Shown here: positions 24,353-33,674 of the stretch, piece by piece
Numbering within the stretch: position 1 is the stretch's first letter
Layout of the letters: every line of letters starts with the position of its first letter
Assembly (NCBI RefSeq): GCF_051172195.1
Contig: NZ_JBPJAQ010000002.1
Span: 558,001 to 622,000, forward strand
Direction of reading: 5' to 3'
DNA: 64,000 nt
Source of the DNA: Paludibaculum fermentans_A
Lineage (GTDB): Bacteria; Acidobacteriota; Terriglobia; Bryobacterales; Bryobacteraceae
Notes under the pieces: generated by a model
Databases searched by the model: none
Told to the model about the DNA's origin: nothing
The model's input: the letters and a program-made list of their open reading frames with translations, nothing else
Program-made: the position numbers and the translations under genes

Positions 24353-27004
24353 TTATTCGAACAGCCAGTCCAGGTCGGGCCGCTGATTGGTGGCGGCGCC
24401 AGCCAGAAACACCATGCGCGGCTCGGGCCGCACGGTTCTCGGAATGAAGCCGAGCACGACGTAAGCCCCGCGGCCGAAGTCCAGATCATTGCGCCCGGCG
24501 GTCAGCGCATGCGAGTAAACCGTCATCGCGGGATGCCCTTCCGCCGCAACGCCATTCCACAACACCGGCTCCCATTCGTCCTTCGGAGGAGCCGCGGCCG
24601 CGTTCCGGCTGGAACTCTTGAAGAAACCCACCAGCACCTGCGCCGGTTCGCTCAGCTCAAATTCCAGGTGGACGCCCTTCTGCACCGCCTCCTCCCGCGC
24701 GATGCGGATGCCCGTCAGGCCTTTCAGCTCACCCGCCATCGCGCTCACCTTCGTGTCTTTGTCTTTGTACAGGCGCGTGCCTGGCTCCACCTGGAAGATC
24801 TCGCCCGCACCCGCTGTCAGCTTCACGCTGAGTCCCGCAAAGGCCGCGCGCTGCTGCTCGCCGTTGCCCGATGCGAAGGACTGGCCTTGTGCCAGCCTGC
24901 GCCGGAAAGTCGCGAGTTCCTGCTCGTAGATGGGCAGGCAGTCGCGCCAGTGCGTGAAGCGGCCGGGTGCGCCAAGAAAGGGGATCCGCCGCGACGCGCT
25001 ATGCACGCTGCACGCCTCACGGTAAGTCGTCTCGGTTAGCTCCACGAGCTTCCTGTATTGCGCCAGGCTCTCTTCCAGCGGCGCCAGCGCCTTCTGGACG
25101 TCGGCCCAGTCGTGGCTGTGGCCGTAGCGCAGAATCAGGGCCGCGGCTCGCGTCTTGGCCTCGTAGTAGCTCATCATCGTGTAGATGCAGCGCAGGTCGT
25201 TGACCAGACGCTCGTACTCTTCCTGGTTGCGCCGCACGTCGGGCCGCGCCGCCTCAGCGGCTGCCAGCGCACGCCGCGCCGATTCCTTCACTTCCGCCGC
25301 CACTCCGGGCGGTGTCTCGCCTTCATGTGGCTGGTGGTTCCATTCGCGCTCCACCCATTCCGGCAGGCGTTCCCCGGGCGGCGCATCGCCGGTCCACAGC
25401 AGCGTCAACGCGTTGTAGCGTTCCGGGTTGATGATCTGCGTCATCAGCATGCCCAGCGAAAACGCCTGCCGGTTGCCCTCCGTAATGCCGATGCGCGTCA
25501 GCAGTTTCGGCGCACAGATACCCGCCAGCTGGTACGCATCCAACAGTTGGCCCGCGGCCTTGCTGGAGCCGTACTTCTCGTTCAGCCGGCCGATCCAATA
25601 CTCGCGCTCGGCCGCCGCATCGCGCTGCGGATTCCAGGCATAGCGCGCCCAGGCTTCATACCAGATCCAGTCGCGGTCGATCTGCTTGAGCGGCACCGCC
25701 GTGCGGTCCGCCGTCACCGGCCAGTCCCAGTAGCGCAGGGGGTACAGGTGCAGGCCGCGTATGCCGATGCGTTCCTGCGACTGCATCGCCTGCCGGATGA
25801 ACTCCGGCGAGCCCCAGCGGAACGGTTCCAGGTTGGCCAGGATGTGGACATTCGCGATGTGTGTTGAGCCGAGGTTGGCCAGCGACTGGTGCAGCCGCAG
25901 CACCTCGCCGCGCACATCCGTCCATGTCAGCGACTCCCCATTCCACTTGTGCATTGTGAAGATGTTCTTGTAGAGGGGCAGGGCCTGCTTCATGGCCTCT
26001 TCGATCTGCGTCGCATGGGCGCGCACAATGATCGGTGGTTCCTGAGTGATACCCAGCGCCTTCATGCCGTCCTGCACTCCGGGGATGATCGTCTTGCTCA
26101 GCCATTCCGGCCCGAAACGCGGAGCCAGCGCCTCGCCCAGGGTCATCATCAACCCGACGTTGGGATAGGTGCGGATGAACTCCGCCACGCAGTAGCGCGT
26201 GTACTCGCTAACGAACGGCGTCGGCGCCGACAGATGGAACGAAAGCCCGCGCGCCTTGGCCAGCGCATGCGAGATGTGGATGTTGTAGAACAGCTGGATC
26301 ACCCAGATACCGCGGCGGTCCGCCTCCGCCGTCAGCCAGCGGAACATCTCCATATTTGTTTCCAGTTGCTGGTCGGTGAGCTCCTGTGCGTCAGGGTACT
26401 TCGGCAGCTTTAGCAACGAAGTGAAGGGATGGCCGTTCCACAGGTACAGCGTGTTCATCCGGTTCTTCACCAGGAAATCCAGGTACTCGGTCCAATGCTG
26501 CCGGTCGTAGAAGAAAGGGAACTCCTCGGGCGTATAGCGGTAGTCGTAGATCGCGCCGTCGTAGGTGATCTCGGTCTTCTGCATGCCGATGCTGGGGCCG
26601 CGCAGCACAAACTTCGGCTGGTCCGATTCATCCAGCTGAGCCGGTAGCTTGCCCGTGGCCGCAATCCTCTGGGCCAGCTCCAGGCAGCCGTACATCACAC
26701 CGGACGCGTCACTGCCCGCAATCAGCCACGTGTCACCGTGACGCTGCAACCGGAACGCTTCGCGCGTCCCTTTCTCAAACGGCTTCACCCCAGGCAGCGA
26801 CTGGAAGAGACCGGAGTCGAACGTGCCGGCCAGGATCCGTGCTTTGCCGGGCGCAGACACCTTCGCCGCCGCGTCACGCAGCCTCTGGATGCCGAATGCC
26901 TCACGGGGGGATGGCTTCGCTGGACCGTCGACTCGAACAGCGGACAGGCAGGGCAGGGCCAGGGACAGCAGGCAGGCCAGGTGGCGTAGCGGCGGGGTTT
27001 TCAT
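24353..27004 (-). CDS. Secreted GH67/GH20-like glycoside hydrolase (hydrolase 2)
   Basis: 883 residues from the ATG at 27004 (AGAGG 7 nt upstream), with signal peptide MKTPPLRHLACLLSLALPCLS. The N-terminal part ends in WLIAGSDASGVMYGCLELAQ, a pattern of the accessory domain before alpha-glucuronidase and hexosaminidase barrels. A TIM-barrel-like region follows (WTEYLDFLVKNRMNTLYLWN, RRGIWVIQLFYNIHISHALA, YPNVGLMMTLGEALAPRFGP, ITQEPPIIVRAHATQIEEAM). The C-terminal half is helical with a terminal beta domain. It is a distant relative of hydrolase 1 in architecture. Substrate and family number cannot be settled from sequence alone. Confidence 0.65.
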   Translation of the reverse strand: MKTPPLRHLACLLSLALPCLSAVRVDGPAKPSPREAFGIQRLRDAAAKVSAPGKARILAGTFDSGLFQSLPGVKPFEKGTREAFRLQRHGDTWLIAGSDASGVMYGCLELAQRIAATGKLPAQLDESDQPKFVLRGPSIGMQKTEITYDGAIYDYRYTPEEFPFFYDRQHWTEYLDFLVKNRMNTLYLWNGHPFTSLLKLPKYPDAQELTDQQLETNMEMFRWLTAEADRRGIWVIQLFYNIHISHALAKARGLSFHLSAPTPFVSEYTRYCVAEFIRTYPNVGLMMTLGEALAPRFGPEWLSKTIIPGVQDGMKALGITQEPPIIVRAHATQIEEAMKQALPLYKNIFTMHKWNGESLTWTDVRGEVLRLHQSLANLGSTHIANVHILANLEPFRWGSPEFIRQAMQSQERIGIRGLHLYPLRYWDWPVTADRTAVPLKQIDRDWIWYEAWARYAWNPQRDAAAEREYWIGRLNEKYGSSKAAGQLLDAYQLAGICAPKLLTRIGITEGNRQAFSLGMLMTQIINPERYNALTLLWTGDAPPGERLPEWVEREWNHQPHEGETPPGVAAEVKESARRALAAAEAARPDVRRNQEEYERLVNDLRCIYTMMSYYEAKTRAAALILRYGHSHDWADVQKALAPLEESLAQYRKLVELTETTYREACSVHSASRRIPFLGAPGRFTHWRDCLPIYEQELATFRRRLAQGQSFASGNGEQQRAAFAGLSVKLTAGAGEIFQVEPGTRLYKDKDTKVSAMAGELKGLTGIRIAREEAVQKGVHLEFELSEPAQVLVGFFKSSSRNAAAAPPKDEWEPVLWNGVAAEGHPAMTVYSHALTAGRNDLDFGRGAYVVLGFIPRTVRPEPRMVFLAGAATNQRPDLDWLFE

Positions 27005-27131
27005 GTCGGGACCTCTCGGCTGGGCCGCAACATGGCAGTATCGCGGCAACCACCTGAATTCTACTGAACTCAGGCCCGCAATGGCCCAACTTTAACGTTG
27101 CAGGTCTCGATTCTTCACCTCACGACGCCCG

Positions 27132-28571
27132 CTACCGCAGCGCTTCCAGCGGACGCAGGTCGACCACCGGTGATGGGTACACATCCGACCCCAGCACCGC
27201 GTCATTGGGCCGCCCCGCGGTCCGCCCGGCCTGCACGTCGTAGAAGTAATAGTTGCTACCGGCCTTGGCCTCATACTGGTTGCCTTGCCCGTCGGTCAGC
27301 CGGACGCGTCCGCCCAGGACGTCGTTCACCGCCTCGCGCCGCTCGTCCGAGGCCGCCATGCGATCCCAGAACGCCTTCTGCTGCAGCTCCGCCGAAGCGT
27401 GCATCTGGTTCAATGTATTGCGAACGTCCTGCGCCGCGGCCTGCCGGTTCGCGGCAATCCACTGATAGTTGTACTCGCAGTTGCCTTCCATATAGCCGCC
27501 GATGCGCGCCAGTTGGCCTCCGCTGCCCGCCGGACCCATGTAGCCCTTGATCTCCGTCTCGAAGTTGCCGCCCAGCAGGTCAGGACTCTGGCTCCACAAC
27601 ATGCGTGTCATGCCCAGCAGCCGCCCTTCCACCGGCCGCCCATTCCTGCTGGCGCGGAACCCGACCTCGCCGAACAAGTGCTGGAAGCCGTGCACGCCCA
27701 TGCGCTGCGGCACCTGGTCCGCTTGCGAACTCAGGTCGTTCCGGTCCTGGCGCTGCAAGATCTCCAGGTTGCTGAGCTGCAGTTCCGAGACCCACACCTG
27801 CCGCAAATACCACTCCGCCATCTGCAGCCCGCTCTGGTGCGCTCCGGCCCGCCAACCCGCTCCCAGTTGCGCCGGCGGCATGCCCTGGCGGCCCGGCACC
27901 AGCACCTTGTCCAGGCGCACATCGTTGAACTGCACCAGCGATGCGCCATCCGGGCTCCACACCCGGATCCCGCCGCGCACGTCCGTGTTCGAGATTCGCT
28001 GGATGCCGCCCTGGACCTGCCAGCCCTCGGGAATCGGGATCACAAATGCACCTTCATTCGCTTCCCGCCACTTCGTCATGCGCGGCAGGGCAGCCGGAAC
28101 CGCGCCAGCCGCCCCGCCGCCATACTTGAAACTCCTGAGGATCGACGTCATCAGCGGCTGCTCCCGCGCGAACTCAGCGGTCGGAGCCGCAATCCCATAG
28201 ATCATGCCCGTCCGCGCACTGGTCTCCGCGCACAGCACCGCTCCGCGACTCTGCCGCTCGTGAAAGAGAAAGCGCGCGACAGCGCTGCGGTTGCCCGGCT
28301 CGATGGTCAGGTCCGTCACACCGGGGAAAGCCGGCCACCCGCCCGACAGGTTCACTTTCAGCGACGTGACGCAGTCCTTCGTCCGGCCCAGGATCGGCAG
28401 GACCAGCACGAATTTTGAGGGCGAAGGTCCAACGATGTTCACCACCCCGCCGTCGTACTTGCGCACCTGCCAGCCGTCCGGCAGATTGACGCTGAAGCCG
28501 CTGTCGTCCCGATATTCCCTGGCCATGCCCGTCAACACAAATAACACCGCCATTGCATAGGTTTTGATCAT
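27132..28571 (-). CDS. Exported protein of unknown function
   Basis: 479 residues from the ATG at 28571 (GAGGGG upstream, signal-like MIKTYAMAVLFVLTG). Two similar beta-rich modules can be seen: residues about 20-150 (DDSGFSVNLPDGWQVRKYDG, ending TSILRSFKYGG) and about 165-330 (EANEGAFVIPIPEGWQVQGG), each with the phrase PxGWQV, as in PsbP-like or lipoprotein-sorting-like folds. The C-terminal part carries GRVRLTDGQGNQYEAKAGSN and YYFYDVQAGRTAGRPN. I recognise no enzyme motif. The gene is divergent from the thioredoxin-like gene at 28681, with 109 bp between starts. Confidence 0.65.
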   Translation of the reverse strand: MIKTYAMAVLFVLTGMAREYRDDSGFSVNLPDGWQVRKYDGGVVNIVGPSPSKFVLVLPILGRTKDCVTSLKVNLSGGWPAFPGVTDLTIEPGNRSAVARFLFHERQSRGAVLCAETSARTGMIYGIAAPTAEFAREQPLMTSILRSFKYGGGAAGAVPAALPRMTKWREANEGAFVIPIPEGWQVQGGIQRISNTDVRGGIRVWSPDGASLVQFNDVRLDKVLVPGRQGMPPAQLGAGWRAGAHQSGLQMAEWYLRQVWVSELQLSNLEILQRQDRNDLSSQADQVPQRMGVHGFQHLFGEVGFRASRNGRPVEGRLLGMTRMLWSQSPDLLGGNFETEIKGYMGPAGSGGQLARIGGYMEGNCEYNYQWIAANRQAAAQDVRNTLNQMHASAELQQKAFWDRMAASDERREAVNDVLGGRVRLTDGQGNQYEAKAGSNYYFYDVQAGRTAGRPNDAVLGSDVYPSPVVDLRPLEALR

Positions 28572-28680
28572 CCGCCCCTCTACCCGAATTAGCGCTGCTG
28601 CTGCGCAAACTGACTCACTGTGGCGAGATTCCTCCTGCCTGTGCGCACTCATCCGGATTCCATCCACTACACTCCAAGTG

Positions 28681-29595
28681 ATGACCCATCCGTCCCGCCT
28701 GTTGTTCGTGCTGATCTTCGCCGCCAGCCTGCCGGCGCAGCAGATGGAGGACCTCCGCACACTGCGGCTGAAACTCTCGGCCGGCGACCTGCCCAGCGCT
28801 GAGTCCGTCCTCGAAGTTCACCGCGCGGCCAAAGGCGAAGACACGGAGTATCTCATGGGCCTGGCCTGGCTCGCCCGCGGAGCGGCTCTCACCGGCGATT
28901 GGACCGCCGCCTCAACCTACGCCGAACGCACCTCCGGCCTCGCTCTGGCACAACTCAAAACTCCGGCTGACTACGACACCCATCGCGAAGCCGCCTATGC
29001 GCTCGGAACAGCGCTGGAAGTGAAGGCCCAGGCGCTGGCGGTCGCCGGTCAGAAAGCGTCAGCGCTGCGCTTCCTGGAGGACAGCTTGAAGACATACTCC
29101 GAAGCGCCGTTCAGCCTGCGGGCCCGCCTCTGGAAACGCTGGAACCAGATCGGCCTGGTGGGCGCCAAAGCTCCGACCTTCCTGTCGGAAGACACCCTGG
29201 GCGCGGCCGCTCCCCAATTGAAAGAATGGCTGGGCAAGCCGGCCGTGCTCTTCTTCTGGGCGGAATGGTGCGGTGACTGCAAAGCCCAGGCCGCCAGCTT
29301 CCGCCGCATCGTCGAACGCTATGCACCGCGGGGCGTCCACTTCGCCGCACCCACCCGCTTCTATACCGCTGACCGGCCGGCCGAGAAGAAACGCGTGGAG
29401 GAAATCTGGAAGACCGTCTACGGCCCTCTCCCCTCCGTAGCCATGCCCTTCAGCGACGAAGCCATGCTGCGCTATGGCGCCTCCGCCACCCCCACCTTCG
29501 TCCTCATCGATGCCAAGGGCCTCGTGCGCCTCTACTCGCCCACCCGGATGACGGAAGAACGCCTGGCGCGCGAGATCGACAAGCTGCTGCGCTAA
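28681..29595 (+). CDS. Exported thioredoxin-like protein with helical repeat N-terminus
   Basis: 304 residues from the ATG at 28681, the start of a signal peptide (MTHPSRLLFVLIFAASLPAQ). Residues about 25-150 are helical with TPR-like spacing (YLMGLAWLARGAALTGDWTA, then AYALGTALEVKAQALAVAGQ). A TlpA/ResA-like domain follows with active site FFWAEWCGDC (Cys197, Cys200), a variant of the usual WCxPC that replaces proline with aspartate, and the cis-proline region ASATPTFVLID. Probably a periplasmic thiol-disulfide protein. Its stop codon overlaps that of the convergent ADOP permease by 4 nt. Confidence 0.85.
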   Translation: MTHPSRLLFVLIFAASLPAQQMEDLRTLRLKLSAGDLPSAESVLEVHRAAKGEDTEYLMGLAWLARGAALTGDWTAASTYAERTSGLALAQLKTPADYDTHREAAYALGTALEVKAQALAVAGQKASALRFLEDSLKTYSEAPFSLRARLWKRWNQIGLVGAKAPTFLSEDTLGAAAPQLKEWLGKPAVLFFWAEWCGDCKAQAASFRRIVERYAPRGVHFAAPTRFYTADRPAEKKRVEEIWKTVYGPLPSVAMPFSDEAMLRYGASATPTFVLIDAKGLVRLYSPTRMTEERLAREIDKLLR

Positions 29596-32237
29596 CTACG
29601 ATGCCGCCCGTCGTCCGGATACCCGCCGTGCAGCGCCCGGGCAGGGTCCACCTGGGCCGCACGCCACCCCGGCACGGCGCTCGCCGCGCATGCCACCAAG
29701 GCCGTCAAACCGGATACGGCCGCGAAGGTCCACCCATCCACCGGCTCCACGCCAAACAACAATCCGGCCATCAGCCTGGATAACAGCAGCGACATGGCCA
29801 GCCCGGCGGCGATCCCTATGCCCGCCTGGCCCATGCCCTGCGCCACCACCATCCGCAGGACTTCTGCGGGCCGCGCTCCCAGGGCCATGCGGATGCCTAT
29901 CTCCTGCTCCCGTTCCTGCACCGTGTAGGACATCACTCCATACACGCCCACCACCGCCAGCAGCAGCGCGATCCCGGCTAGCATGCTCATCAGCAGCATC
30001 GTGAGCCGCCTCGGTGCAAGCGACTCCGCTACATGTTCGTCCAGGGTCCGGATGTCGTATACGGGCAGTTGACTGTCCACCGCGTGCAGTTCGTCACGGA
30101 CCGCGCGGCCCATTGCCGCGGTGCCCATGGCGCTCCGCACCACCAGGCTGATCGAGGACAGGCGGGGCTCCTGCAATACCGGGATGTAAATCTGGGGCGC
30201 CGGTTCCTTCTCCAGGCCCACCAACCGGACCGCTCCGGCCACTCCCACGATCTCCCGCGCCGTACCCTTGTCGTAGCTCAACCTCAGTTGCCGGCCCACC
30301 GGATTCTCATTTGGGAAGTACCGCCGTGCCAGCTCCTGGTCAATGATCACCACCGGCGCCGTGCCCAGGCGATCGCGCTCTGTGAAGGCGCGCCCCTGCC
30401 GCAGCGGAATGGCCATGCTGGCCAGGTAACCAGGCGAAATCCAGCGTGCGTAGAAACGATGATCCTCCGCTGCCGCCGGTTCGCCCCTGCCTTCGAGCAC
30501 GAAACCAAACCGGTTGTGCCCCTCCCCGCCCGTCAACGGCAGGCTGCTGATCATGCCGGCCGAGGTTACGCCCGGCACCAGGCGCACGCGGGCCAAAGCG
30601 CCGGCAAGCAGCGCGGCGCGCGACGGGCCATCCCCATATCGCGAGGCCGGCAGATCGATCCGGAAGCTGGTCGCATGGCGTGGATTGAATCCGGGATCCA
30701 ATTGCTGCAGTTGCACGAAACTGCGGATCAGCAGGCCCGAACCAACCAGCAGCACCAGGCACACGGCAATCTCACCGCCCACCAGCGACCGCCGCAGCCC
30801 GTCGCCAGCCGCACTGCCCCGGTTTCGCATGCCCTCCTGCATCACCTGACGCAGATCGCTGTGCCATATCCGCAGCAGCGGAAGCAGGCCCGAGACGAAT
30901 CCCGCAAGCAGGGCGGCCGCCATCGCGAAGCCCACCACCCAGCCATTCACGCCAACCTCCTCCACCCGCGGAATCGCAGGCGGCTTTACCACCTTCAACA
31001 CGGCCAGCGAGCCCCAGCACAGCAGCAGCCCGGCAGCCGCGCCCAGTCCGGCGATCAGCACGCTCTCTGTCAGAATCTGGCGCCCGATCCGCGCGGAACT
31101 GGCGCCCAGCGCAGTGCGGATCGCCAGTTCGCCCTGCCGCCGCGCACTCCGCGCCAACAGCAGATTCGCCACATTCGCACAGGCGATCAACAGGATGAAG
31201 CCCACCGCACCCATCAGAATCAGCAGCGGCTTGCGGATCGAGCCGACCATCTGCTCCTTCAGGGGAACCAGCGTCACACTCCAGCCCTTGTTCGATGCCG
31301 GAAACTGTCCCGCCAGGCCGGCCGCCAAACCCTCTGTCTCCGCCCGTGCGCTCGCCAGTCCGCTACCCGGCTTCAGACGCCCCACCGCGCTCAAAAACCG
31401 TGCGTGTCGGCTCAGCAGGAAAGTGCGCTCCGGCAGCACCGTCCATACCGCGACATCACCGGCTGGGAACCGGAAGTCCGCCGGCGCGACCCCGCGGATC
31501 GTGTACACCTCATCATCAATCCGCAGCGGCTGACCCAGTAGGTCCGCTGCCCCTCCGAAGCGCCGCTGCCACAGTCCGTAGCTCACCACCACTGAGCGCT
31601 CCCCCTGCAGGCCCGACCCCACCACCGGCCGCACCCCCAGCAGGTCAAAGAATCCGGGCGTCACCACCGCACTCAAAACATGCTCCGGCTCGGTACCCGC
31701 GTCTGTCAGGTTGACGCTCTCTTCATAGAACGCCGCCATGGCCGAGAACGCCGAGCTGGACTTCCTGTAATCCAGAAAGTTAGGCGGAGAGATACTGTTC
31801 CGTTCGATTCCCTTCGGGTTCTTCTCCCAGATCATCACCAACTGCTCCGGGTCGGGGAAGGGCAGCGGAGCCAGCAGAATCCCGCGCACCAGCCCAAAGA
31901 GTGCGCTGTTGCCGCCAATCGCCAACGCCAGCGTCATCGTGGCCGCCAGCGCGAAACCCGGATTCCCTCGCAGCATCCGCCAGGCATGGCGCAGGTCCTG
32001 TCCCAGCACATCCAGTTGTACGCCGGGTGCCGCCAGGAAGACGTCGCCCACCAGGTTTGCGCCCACGCCCAGCAGGCCGGCCCAGCCTCGACGGTGTGCG
32101 GCTGCACGGCACTCGTCGCCCAGCGACCGCACCATCTCCCCGCCGTACTCCTGGCGGAACTCCGCCGGATAGGCCCGCAGCAGCCCGCCACACACGTGCT
32201 GCAGCCAGCGCACCGCCCGCTCGTGCGCCGCGGTCAT
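29592..32237 (-). CDS. ADOP-type ABC permease (MacB/FtsX family)
   Basis: 881 residues. The first 90 residues (HERAVRWLQHVCGGLLRAYP, then EFRQEYGGEMVRSLGDECRA) form the extra N-terminal domain that marks acidobacterial duplicated-orphan permeases (ADOP). Two MacB-like repeats follow, each with a periplasmic domain and FtsX helices: FALAATMTLALAIGGNSALF, ILLIACANVANLLLARSARR, later EIGIRMALGARPAEVLRMVV and a last helix pair. Members usually work without an ATPase gene beside them. The start overlaps the PadR stop in ATGA, so permease and regulator are co-translated; PadR probably controls it. Confidence 0.93.
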   Translation of the reverse strand: MTAAHERAVRWLQHVCGGLLRAYPAEFRQEYGGEMVRSLGDECRAAAHRRGWAGLLGVGANLVGDVFLAAPGVQLDVLGQDLRHAWRMLRGNPGFALAATMTLALAIGGNSALFGLVRGILLAPLPFPDPEQLVMIWEKNPKGIERNSISPPNFLDYRKSSSAFSAMAAFYEESVNLTDAGTEPEHVLSAVVTPGFFDLLGVRPVVGSGLQGERSVVVSYGLWQRRFGGAADLLGQPLRIDDEVYTIRGVAPADFRFPAGDVAVWTVLPERTFLLSRHARFLSAVGRLKPGSGLASARAETEGLAAGLAGQFPASNKGWSVTLVPLKEQMVGSIRKPLLILMGAVGFILLIACANVANLLLARSARRQGELAIRTALGASSARIGRQILTESVLIAGLGAAAGLLLCWGSLAVLKVVKPPAIPRVEEVGVNGWVVGFAMAAALLAGFVSGLLPLLRIWHSDLRQVMQEGMRNRGSAAGDGLRRSLVGGEIAVCLVLLVGSGLLIRSFVQLQQLDPGFNPRHATSFRIDLPASRYGDGPSRAALLAGALARVRLVPGVTSAGMISSLPLTGGEGHNRFGFVLEGRGEPAAAEDHRFYARWISPGYLASMAIPLRQGRAFTERDRLGTAPVVIIDQELARRYFPNENPVGRQLRLSYDKGTAREIVGVAGAVRLVGLEKEPAPQIYIPVLQEPRLSSISLVVRSAMGTAAMGRAVRDELHAVDSQLPVYDIRTLDEHVAESLAPRRLTMLLMSMLAGIALLLAVVGVYGVMSYTVQEREQEIGIRMALGARPAEVLRMVVAQGMGQAGIGIAAGLAMSLLLSRLMAGLLFGVEPVDGWTFAAVSGLTALVACAASAVPGWRAAQVDPARALHGGYPDDGRHRS

Positions 32238-32602
32238 CGCGTGCCCCCCGGGTTGGCCAGTAACTCCTTCGAGCGCGCCACCTGAACGAGATTCTCCAGC
32301 CGCTCCGCTTCCGCCACCGCCAAACGCCGGCCCATTTCCGTCAGACGGTAATACCGGCGGCGCTCATCGCCCGCCTCGGGGTCCGGCCGCTCGCCACACT
32401 CCTCAATCAACTCCTCCGCCAGCATGCGCCGCAAGGTCCCATAAAGCGTGCCCGGCCCCAGGCTGATCCCTCCACCCGTACGAAACTCCACCTCTCGCTT
32501 GATTCCATACCCGTGCCGTTCGCCATCCGCCAGCGAAAGCATGATGTGGAAGACCGCCGGCAGCAAAGGCCGTGCGGCGCGCGGATCAGCCGTATCACCC
32601 AT
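32234..32602 (-). CDS. PadR-family transcriptional repressor
   Basis: 122 residues. The winged-helix domain spans residues about 12-95: LLPAVFHIMLSLADGERHGYGIKREVE, GPGTLYGTLRRMLAEELIEE, and the wing DERRRYYRLTEMGRRL, the usual PadR signature. A short C-terminal helix mediates dimerisation in the family. It overlaps the ADOP permease gene by 4 nt, a pairing repeated many times in acidobacterial genomes. A palindrome-rich control region starts 29 bp upstream and probably contains its own operator. Confidence 0.93.
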   Translation of the reverse strand: MGDTADPRAARPLLPAVFHIMLSLADGERHGYGIKREVEFRTGGGISLGPGTLYGTLRRMLAEELIEECGERPDPEAGDERRRYYRLTEMGRRLAVAEAERLENLVQVARSKELLANPGGTR

Positions 32603-32614
32603 GGATCGTGCCCC

Positions 32615-32680
32615 CTTGACGCATAGTCAGATTTCGATATATCGAAATTAGATATATCACGAGTTGACTATGCGATCAAG
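32615..32680 (-). promoter_or_regulatory. padR-ADOP control region: promoter inside nested palindromes
   Basis: On the minus strand a -35 box TTGATC (32679-32674) and a -10 box TATATC (32656-32651) are 17 nt apart. The 18-bp perfect palindrome ATTTCGATATATCGAAAT (32631-32648) lies where transcription should begin, and its core GATATATC is repeated at 32651-32658 over the -10 box. Outside these, CTTGACGCATAGTCA (32615-32629) mirrors TGACTATGCGATCAAG (32665-32680) with one base gap. The layout fits autorepression by the PadR protein. The outer arm overlaps the stop codon of the upstream gene. Confidence 0.7.
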
Positions 32681-33620
32681 CGACAGGAAGCCAAGTCGCG
32701 TACGTCTTCAAATACTTCATCCCCGTATCGCACATGATCGTGACGATGTTCGCCTTCGGGCCCAGTTCCTCCGCCAGGCGGAACGCAGCCACCACATTGG
32801 CTCCGGTCGAGGTCCCCGCGAACAAACCTTCCTCACGAGCCAACCGCAGCGCCATCGCCGTGGCCTCCGCCGTCGACACCTGCTCGATCCGGTCGGCGAT
32901 CCCTGGCTGCCATAGCGGCACCACGTAGCCCGCGCCCACTCCGTCAATCTTGTGCGAGCCCGCAGCCCCGCCCGACAGCACCGGCGACTCCGCCGGTTCC
33001 ACCGCCACAATCCGGATCTCGCCGTTCCGCCTCCGCAGCCCTTCCGCATTGCCGCGCAACGAGCCCGCCGTCCCCACGCTCTGCACAAAGCCGTCGATGT
33101 CCCCTTCGGTCTGCAGCCAGATCTCTTCCGCCATGCGGTGATAGGCCGCCAGCGGCGCCGGGTTCTTCATCTGGTCCATCCACACCGCCCCGGTCTCCGC
33201 CGCGATCACCCGGGCCGCCTCAATCATGTCTTCCGTGAGTTTCTTCGTCATCCCGCCGCTCTCGCTCCGCACGATCAGCAGGCGCGCGCCCAGGATTCTC
33301 ATGTGGTCCAGCTTTTCCGGCGCGAACGCATCCGACGACACGATGTGCAGCGGATAGCCCTTCACGGCGCACACCAGCGAGAGCGAGACGCCCGTGCTGC
33401 CGCCCGTATACTCGACAACTGAACCGCCCGCCCCTAGCCGCCCGTCCGCCTCCGCCGCCTCGATCATGGCCAGCGCCATGCGGTCCTTCATGCTGCCGGT
33501 CGGATTCTCGCCTTCCAGCTTCAGCAGGATCCGCGCGCCGTTCTCCGGCATCACGCGTTGTAAGGCCAACAGCGATGTGTTGCCGATCTTCTGGAGTATG
33601 CCCCTTTGCAAGCCGCTCAT
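32676..33620 (-). CDS. Cysteine-synthase-family PLP enzyme
   Basis: 314 residues, the normal length of CysK/CysM. The pyridoxal-phosphate lysine is in LKLEGENPTGSMKDRMA, the phosphate-binding loop is SVGTAGSLRG, and the substrate loop is EYTGGSTGVSLS. The family makes cysteine from O-acetylserine (or O-phosphoserine) and sulfide, or acts in cystathionine or siderophore precursor synthesis. The sequence departs from typical CysK in several places (ENPTGSMKDR rather than NPGGSVKDR), so the exact substrate is open. No sulfur-assimilation gene is adjacent; the PadR-ADOP pair follows on the same strand. Confidence 0.9.
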   Translation of the reverse strand: MSGLQRGILQKIGNTSLLALQRVMPENGARILLKLEGENPTGSMKDRMALAMIEAAEADGRLGAGGSVVEYTGGSTGVSLSLVCAVKGYPLHIVSSDAFAPEKLDHMRILGARLLIVRSESGGMTKKLTEDMIEAARVIAAETGAVWMDQMKNPAPLAAYHRMAEEIWLQTEGDIDGFVQSVGTAGSLRGNAEGLRRRNGEIRIVAVEPAESPVLSGGAAGSHKIDGVGAGYVVPLWQPGIADRIEQVSTAEATAMALRLAREEGLFAGTSTGANVVAAFRLAEELGPKANIVTIMCDTGMKYLKTYATWLPVA

Positions 33621-33674
33621 GATGCAGTTCTACCAGGAACCATCCGAGCCTTGCTGGGCGCGCCAGCCCGTCCG

